Below, piece by piece: positions 59,471 through 64,000 of a DNA stretch of 64,000 nt. The notes beneath the pieces are model-generated. The model ran no database searches. It was not told the DNA's origin and saw only the letters and a program-made list of their open reading frames with translations. A program made the translations under genes and the position numbers. Every line of letters starts with the position of its first letter. The stretch's first letter is position 1. Source of the DNA: CP2-2F sp034436355 (GTDB lineage: Bacteria > Chloroflexota > Anaerolineae > Aggregatilineales > UBA2796); NCBI GenBank assembly GCA_034436355.1, contig DAOTVQ010000038.1:139096-203095 (forward strand). The letters are read 5' to 3'.

Positions 59471-60991
59471 CTAAGCACCAACAGGCTTGGCAACAGCCTG
59501 CACGCGCCGTGTACCAACGGGATCGCCAATCAGGTTCTCGACAATGATTGAGGACGACAGCACGCCCGGCAACCCGGCGCCCGGATGTGTTCCCGCGCCT
59601 GCAAAGTAGAGGTTGCTGAAGTCCTCCGAACGATTGTGCGGACGGAACCATGCCGATTGCAGCAGAATCGGCTGAATGGAGAACGCTGACCCCATATAGC
59701 TGCCTAGTGTGTTTTGGAAGTGCAGCGGATCAATGTAGTGTTCAGCAACGATGTTCGCTCCCAAGTCAGGCAGGTATTCCGCCTCTAGAAACTGCATGAT
59801 CGCGTCGCGGTAAGGCTTGGCGTATTGTGTCCAATCTGTGCCGCTGCCTAGATGTGGTACAGGCGAAAGCACGTAGAAGTTCTCGCCACCTTCAGGCGCA
59901 ATGCTTGGATCGGTAATGGTTGGCATGTGCAAATATAGCGAAAAATCATTGGCAACATGCTTCTTCTTGAAGATATCTTGCAGCAAGCCTTTATAACGCT
60001 CGCCCAAGATGATGTTGTGATGCCGCAAGCCGCTTTCAAGGTAGCGCTTCTTTGTGCCGAAGTAGATCACGAACAGCGACATGCTGTACTTGTAGCTCTC
60101 GACGCGGCGGTTGGTGTATTTGCGCCGATATTGCTCAGGGATCAGGCTGCGGTAGGTGGTTGCCACATCCGCGTTGGAGACAATCGCATCGGCTTGAAAA
60201 ACAGTGCCGTCCGCCAAGCGCACGCCGGTTACTTTGCGCCCATCCACCAAGATTTCTTGGACTTCCGCATTCAGCGTGAGCGTGCCGCCCAGTTCGCTAA
60301 ACAGGCGCCCTAGTGCCGCCACCAGCGCACCCGTGCCACCCATCGCATAGTGAACGCCCCACTCGCGCTCTAGGTAGTGAATCATGGCGTAGATGGAGGG
60401 TGAATCGAACGGATTACCACCGATCAGTAAGGGATGGAAGGAAAAGACGCGCCGCAAGAAGTCATCTTGGATGAACTGCTTGACGTAATGATAAACGCTG
60501 AGGTAGCTCTGCATTTTGATCAGATCAGGGGCGACCTTGATCATATCCCAAAGGCTTAGGAAAGGCTTATCTGCCAGCTCGACAAAGCCTTTTTGGAAGA
60601 TGGCTTTGGTCGTCTGCATAAAGCGCTGATAGCCTTCCCGATCATCGGGATTCCAGCGCGCAATCTGATCGAGGATGAACGCCTCATCACCGTTGTAGTC
60701 GAAGTGGCGCTTGTTGTGATCATAAATACGATAGAACGGATCGAGCGGCACAAATTGGATGTAATCCTCACGCTTGCGCCCTGCCGCCGCAAAGAGATCG
60801 TCGAACATGAACGGCGCCGTGATGACCGTCGGACCGCCATCAAACTTGAAGCCGTTCTGTTCGTAGACGTATGCCCTGCCGCCGAGCTTATCGCGCTTTT
60901 CGAGGATGTGGACATCATGCCCACGTGCGGCAAGGCGAATTGCTGCGCCTAGCCCACCAAATCCGCTACCAATGACGATGATGCGTGCCAT
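59471..60991 (-). CDS. crtI: Phytoene desaturase
   Basis: A 506-residue CrtI enzyme converting phytoene to lycopene. N-terminal dinucleotide motif IIVIGSGFGGLGAAIRLAARG (core GSGFGGLGAA) and ILEKRDKLGGRAYVY; FDGGPTVITAP substrate region; C-terminal LYFAGAGTHPGAGLPGVLSS signature. Length is standard. It is the first gene of the leftward nine-gene carotenoid operon, behind a plausible sigma-A promoter (61033-61061) and a GAGAAG ribosome site. The operon also carries a second, divergent member of this family at its other end. Confidence 0.95.
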   Translation of the reverse strand: MARIIVIGSGFGGLGAAIRLAARGHDVHILEKRDKLGGRAYVYEQNGFKFDGGPTVITAPFMFDDLFAAAGRKREDYIQFVPLDPFYRIYDHNKRHFDYNGDEAFILDQIARWNPDDREGYQRFMQTTKAIFQKGFVELADKPFLSLWDMIKVAPDLIKMQSYLSVYHYVKQFIQDDFLRRVFSFHPLLIGGNPFDSPSIYAMIHYLEREWGVHYAMGGTGALVAALGRLFSELGGTLTLNAEVQEILVDGRKVTGVRLADGTVFQADAIVSNADVATTYRSLIPEQYRRKYTNRRVESYKYSMSLFVIYFGTKKRYLESGLRHHNIILGERYKGLLQDIFKKKHVANDFSLYLHMPTITDPSIAPEGGENFYVLSPVPHLGSGTDWTQYAKPYRDAIMQFLEAEYLPDLGANIVAEHYIDPLHFQNTLGSYMGSAFSIQPILLQSAWFRPHNRSEDFSNLYFAGAGTHPGAGLPGVLSSSIIVENLIGDPVGTRRVQAVAKPVGA

Positions 60992-61032
60992 ATACTTCTC
61001 TGCAAACCTTGATAATTGATCGTATACCTCTA

Positions 61033-61061
61033 ATTGTGAGCGTTATACAAAGTTTTGGCAA
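61033..61061 (-). promoter_or_regulatory. Promoter of the carotenoid operon
   Basis: Read leftward: TTGCCA (61056-61061), a 17-bp spacer and CACAAT (61033-61038), 42 nt upstream of the crtI ATG. No light- or redox-regulator site is recognisable. Confidence 0.45.
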
Positions 61062-61184
61062 ATCGGCAAAGGGCGTTTTGGATGAAGACACAGTGAGATT
61101 TTAGGCTGCCTGCCGAAAGCTAACCTAATTTTAGGCAGGCTTAGTGAAAATGCCCAACATGCTTTATGACGTGGATACAGTGCG

Positions 61185-61207
61185 AGGGATAGCAATGCGC
61201 TATCCCT
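61185..61207 (-). terminator. Hairpin after mrp
   Basis: AGGGATAGC (61185-61193) and GCTATCCCT (61199-61207), perfect 9-bp arms, 17 nt beyond the mrp stop. No T-run, so strength is uncertain. Confidence 0.5.
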
Positions 61208-61223
61208 GTGTGGTGATGATGAG

Positions 61224-62279
61224 CTAACCGATAATATCCAGAGGGATAAAATCGCTGCTTTGGAGTTGCAGGACGCTGACACGGGCAGCCACATCGCGGG
61301 CAAAACGGCGGAATGCCTGCGCCGTTGCAGACTCTGGCGTGCTGACGACTATTGGGCGCCCTAGATCGCCACCTTTGCGAATTTCGCCATCAAGCGGGAT
61401 GCGCCCTAAAAAGGGAACGCTACGCGCTTGGGCAAGTTTTTCGCCGCCGCCTTCGCCAAACAACTCGCCTGCCATATTCTCGACAATGCCGATGATCGGC
61501 ACGTTAAGCTGCTCAAACATGCTGATGGAGCGCAGCGCATCACCGATGGCAACCTGCTGCGGCTGCGAGACGATCACCGCGCCCGTTAGCGGCACGGCTT
61601 GGGCAAGGCTGAGCGGTGCATCGCCTGTGCCGGGCGGCAAATCCACAATCATGTAATCAATGTTCTCGCCCCAGTTCACGTCATTGAAGAACTGGCGAAT
61701 GGCGCTGTTCAGCATCGGTCCGCGCCAAACCATCGCCTTATCAGGCTCGATCATAAAACCCATGCTGATTGCCTTCACGCCAAAGACCTCAAACGGCACA
61801 ATCTTGCCGTCCTGCACAGCGGGACGCCCTGCCGTCAGCCCAAGCATGATCGGCACATTCGGTGTCAGGATGTCAGCATCCATCAAGCCGACCCGTGCGC
61901 CTTCCTTCGCCAGCGAGATAGCAAGATTGACCGATATTGTGGTCTTGCCGACGCCGCCCTTGCCGCTGCCCACCGCGATCACATTGCGGATAGGCATAGC
62001 GATGCGCCCATGTACACGCCGATCTGTTGGCACTTCGGCATCCCATTTCACCTGAATACCACGCATACCTTCCACCTTCAAGACTGCCGCTTCTGCGGCT
62101 TTGTACATCACATCTTTCAGTGGGCAGGCGGGCGTTGTCAGCATGATGGTGAAATGCGCGATGCCATCCTCAACGCGCAGATCGCGCACCATGTTCAGCG
62201 TCACAATGTCCTTGTGTAATTCAGGCTCAATGACGGTACTCAGCGCCTTCATGACGGCGCTGTGAAGTTGCTCACTCAT
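61224..62279 (-). CDS. mrp: Mrp/ApbC-family iron-sulfur carrier P-loop ATPase
   Basis: A 351-residue protein with an N-terminal MIP18/DUF59 domain (1-85; TTPACPLKD with a conserved cysteine) and a C-terminal Mrp ATPase. The deviant Walker A is GSGKGGVGKTT (about 103-113), followed by GLMDADILTPNVPIMLG and DLPPGTGDAPL. Normal family members carry a CxxC pair after the VENM motif to hold the [4Fe-4S] cluster; here the sequence is VENMAGELFGEGGGEKLA, and the CPxCG segment is missing. Cluster handling may depend on other cysteines or a partner. AAAGGAGA precedes the ATG. Confidence 0.92.
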   Translation of the reverse strand: MSEQLHSAVMKALSTVIEPELHKDIVTLNMVRDLRVEDGIAHFTIMLTTPACPLKDVMYKAAEAAVLKVEGMRGIQVKWDAEVPTDRRVHGRIAMPIRNVIAVGSGKGGVGKTTISVNLAISLAKEGARVGLMDADILTPNVPIMLGLTAGRPAVQDGKIVPFEVFGVKAISMGFMIEPDKAMVWRGPMLNSAIRQFFNDVNWGENIDYMIVDLPPGTGDAPLSLAQAVPLTGAVIVSQPQQVAIGDALRSISMFEQLNVPIIGIVENMAGELFGEGGGEKLAQARSVPFLGRIPLDGEIRKGGDLGRPIVVSTPESATAQAFRRFARDVAARVSVLQLQSSDFIPLDIIG

Positions 62280-62313
62280 GTAAAAATCTCCTTTAACACA
62301 GGTTCTCAGGCAG

Positions 62314-62319
62314 ATTATA
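62314..62319 (-). promoter_or_regulatory. -10 box of mrp
   Basis: Read leftward: TATAAT, 34 nt upstream of the mrp ATG. No convincing -35 box or TGn extension. Confidence 0.35.
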
Positions 62320-62505
62320 GCGCAAGCGATGACAGGGCGGCACAGGGAGCTGACCGAGAGGATATGTTGGGCGGTGTAGCCATTGGCGTACCATCCATAC
62401 AGCGCAGTTCAGCTATCGGCGGTGACGGTTGGTGTGGTTGCGAATGGCGGCAATCAGATGCAGCGCAGTGAGATAAGTTCGACCCCCATGTAGGCTTGCG
62501 TTTGC

Positions 62506-63522
62506 TCAGTGCGGCAGCCTGATCGGCGTGCCGCCGCGCCCTGCCGATTCGCGGATGGCATCCCACAAGCGCGCCATACGCAGCCCAACCTCCGGCGGAC
62601 ACGGATTCGGCAGTTCGCCCGCCCGCACCGCAACAAACTGCTGCCAGGCGCCCAGCGATTGCGGCAAATGAATGGGCGTGGCAGTTTCTTCACCATCGCG
62701 CTGAAGCAGCAAGCGCTCGCCCCATTGCCCGGTGATCAACATACCACGCTCGCACCACACCCGTATCTTAGAGTGCGCGCCGCTGATCGAATCGCCGGTG
62801 GCGTGCAGCGTCACCAACGCGCCCGACCGCAAGCGCGCCATCACCACGCCGCGAATATCCACAGGACGCCCACGCTGATCAAACCATGCCGATACTTCGG
62901 CAAAGTCCTCACCCGCCAGATCGCTGACGGTGTTCAGCATGTGCGCGCCGGTATCGAACAAAAAGCCGCCGCCGCTGAGTTCGGGCTGTTGCCGCCAAGT
63001 GTTGGCGGTGAACTGATCCCAATTTTGCCAAGTGGCAGCCTGAATGCCTTGCAGCGCGCCTAGTTCGCCAGCGCGCAGCATTCGAACTGCCTCACGCACA
63101 TTTGGCGAAAGGCTGCCCTGAAAGGCGACCACCAGCAGGCGCCCGCTTTGGTCACGGGCTGCGATCAGGGCGTGTGCTTCTTCCGCCGTGACGACCATTG
63201 GCTTTTCAAGCAGCACATCCAAATCAGCGGCAAGGCAGGCGCGTGCCTGCTCAAAATGCTGCGCGTGCGGCGTGCTGATCAGGGCAGCATCTAGCTCGTT
63301 GGCGTGCTTTGCCAAAAGCTGCACATGATCGCGGTAGGGCGGCGGCGGTGGCAGTCCCGCCTCTTTGAAGATGGCTGCCAAGTGGGTGTATGCCTCTACG
63401 GAAGGCTCGGCAACGGCAACAACATGTACATTGGCGGCATCGTGCAGCATGACGCGCAGATGATGGCGCATCATGCTGCCACCGCCGATCAAAGCGACGC
63501 GGATCGGTTGTAGAGCAGTCAT
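62506..63522 (-). CDS. Gfo/Idh/MocA-family sugar oxidoreductase
   Basis: A 338-residue NAD(P)-dependent oxidoreductase. The N-terminal Rossmann domain begins RVALIGGGSMMRHHLRVML, and the catalytic lysine lies in LLEKPMVVTAEEA (about 110). The C-terminal domain has GGGFLFDTGAHMLNTVSDL, with the family D-x-G-x-H motif. Family members oxidise or epimerise sugars and inositols; the substrate cannot be predicted. It stands alone, 226 nt upstream of mrp on the same strand. No signal peptide. Confidence 0.92.
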   Translation of the reverse strand: MTALQPIRVALIGGGSMMRHHLRVMLHDAANVHVVAVAEPSVEAYTHLAAIFKEAGLPPPPPYRDHVQLLAKHANELDAALISTPHAQHFEQARACLAADLDVLLEKPMVVTAEEAHALIAARDQSGRLLVVAFQGSLSPNVREAVRMLRAGELGALQGIQAATWQNWDQFTANTWRQQPELSGGGFLFDTGAHMLNTVSDLAGEDFAEVSAWFDQRGRPVDIRGVVMARLRSGALVTLHATGDSISGAHSKIRVWCERGMLITGQWGERLLLQRDGEETATPIHLPQSLGAWQQFVAVRAGELPNPCPPEVGLRMARLWDAIRESAGRGGTPIRLPH

Positions 63523-63555
63523 AGCAGGTCTCGCTGTATATCTTTAATTGTGACC

Positions 63556-64000
63556 TTATTGTGAGCAGGGCGGACCGAAATCGCGCACACGCGATGCCTG
63601 CACCCAGCCCGAAACGAGAATGCCGTCTACCGTATATTCGACACGATACCAAGCAAAGCCATCCACCGATTGAATTTGCAGCACGTTCATTTGCTGGTTC
63701 ACAGCGGCAGTGCTGATCGGTGTGCCTGCTAAAGTTGGGCGCGAACGCACGATCACCTGTTGAGTGGTCACCACGACGCAGCGCACCGTTGGCGTGGGCG
63801 TGATGCTGGGCGTGAAGGTGAGGCTTGGCGTCAGCGTGATGGTCGGTGTGGCAGTCTCAGTCGGTGTGTTGGTAATGGTAGGTGTATCGCTGGGCGTAAA
63901 GGTGTGCGTTGGCGTGTTGGTGTGCGTTGGCGTCAGGGAAGCAGTCACCGTGAACGACGGCGTAAAGGTCAGCGATGGTGTCCACGTCCAGGTTGGCGTG
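63556..64000 (-). CDS. Thr/Pro-rich protein with C-terminal SH3 domain (5' end beyond window)
   Basis: The frame is open to the right edge, so the N-terminus is missing; at least 147 residues are seen. The visible first half is a low-complexity TPT/TPS linker (TPTHTNTPTHTFTPSDTPT and similar), the second a bacterial SH3 domain: VIVRSRPTLAGTPIS, MNVLQIQ, FAWYRVEY and GWVQASRVRDFGPPC. Thr/Pro linkers before SH3 domains are common in exported proteins of Chloroflexota. It is probably the C-terminus of a secreted or cell-wall-associated protein; what lies N-terminal cannot be told. Confidence 0.8.
   Translation of the reverse strand, partial: TPTWTWTPSLTFTPSFTVTASLTPTHTNTPTHTFTPSDTPTITNTPTETATPTITLTPSLTFTPSITPTPTVRCVVVTTQQVIVRSRPTLAGTPISTAAVNQQMNVLQIQSVDGFAWYRVEYTVDGILVSGWVQASRVRDFGPPCSQ

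Noticed and set aside
1..64000. tRNA, rRNA or CRISPR loci
   Set aside because: The gaps between genes were read on both strands; no cloverleaf with a CCA-type end, no rRNA motif and no regularly spaced repeats were found.

Overview
The window looks like chromosomal DNA of a Chloroflexota bacterium, probably Anaerolineae-like. This is inferred from gene content: a fused transaldolase-glucose-6-phosphate isomerase, CruF/CrtYcd-type carotenoid genes, Thr/Pro-rich linkers joined to SH3 domains in exported proteins, and a moderately GC-rich, densely packed layout with many 4-nt ATGA/GTGA overlaps. I saw no rRNA, tRNA, CRISPR array, prophage or intact insertion sequence. Layout, left to right: (1) 1-2.9 kb, leftward: an edge-truncated acyltransferase, a zinc alcohol dehydrogenase and lipA. 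(2) 3.1-7.0 kb, rightward: a sugar ABC importer (binding protein, two permeases, a coupled small membrane-anchored protein) whose short leader could fold as a pseudoknot next to the ribosome binding site. (3) 7.0-13.5 kb, leftward: an M16 peptidase pair, UDP-glucose dehydrogenase, and an FAD oxidoreductase overlapping a flippase-like membrane protein. (4) 13.6-17.6 kb: a DUF1801 protein, a gene-poor AT-rich gap with two degenerate 150-bp repeats, a TolB-like propeller protein and an HNH endonuclease. (5) 17.6-24.9 kb: nucleoside hydrolase, groES-groEL behind a promoter with one perfect and one degenerate CIRCE, an SH3-glycosidase-SH3 protein, an SdrD-B-like surface protein and a GT4 glycosyltransferase. 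(6) 24.9-29.4 kb, leftward: GH42, GH31 and lspA in an overlapping chain. (7) 29.6-39.1 kb, rightward: a single-chain restriction-modification enzyme with a compositionally odd segment, then ACT protein, REC-histidine kinase, two-domain aldehyde dehydrogenase (ALDH16 type), birA and a membrane protein. (8) 39.1-46.7 kb: a TPR protein; tal-pgi, rpiA and zwf behind a promoter plus terminator-like leader hairpin; rpiB and a YbdK-type ligase on the other strand. (9) 46.9-49.1 kb: a WXG100-headed long protein interrupted by one in-frame TGA, followed by a small membrane protein that could be its immunity partner. (10) 49.2-52.2 kb: a LysR regulator, a TipA-like MerR regulator with a textbook 19-bp-spacer promoter, and hypB/hypA with a long inverted repeat in the hypA leader. 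(11) 52.3-61.0 kb, leftward: a nine-gene carotenoid operon (crtI, crtB, CrtYcd-type cyclase, unknown membrane protein, alpha/beta hydrolase, cruF, plsY-like acyltransferase, GT2 glycosyltransferase, second CrtI-family enzyme). (12) 61.2-64.0 kb: an Mrp ATPase, a Gfo/Idh/MocA oxidoreductase and the end of a Thr/Pro-rich SH3 protein. How the genes fit together: the ABC importer, GH42/GH31 enzymes, nucleoside hydrolase and pentose-phosphate genes suggest a carbohydrate-scavenging heterotroph making NADPH through Zwf. The carotenoid operon predicts a monocyclic, 1'-hydroxylated, glycosylated and perhaps acylated carotenoid. Strongest candidates for something new: the interrupted WXG100 protein with its neighbour, the acyl/glycosyl-tailoring part of the carotenoid operon, the pseudoknot-like leader, the tal-pgi attenuator, and the hypA leader palindrome.
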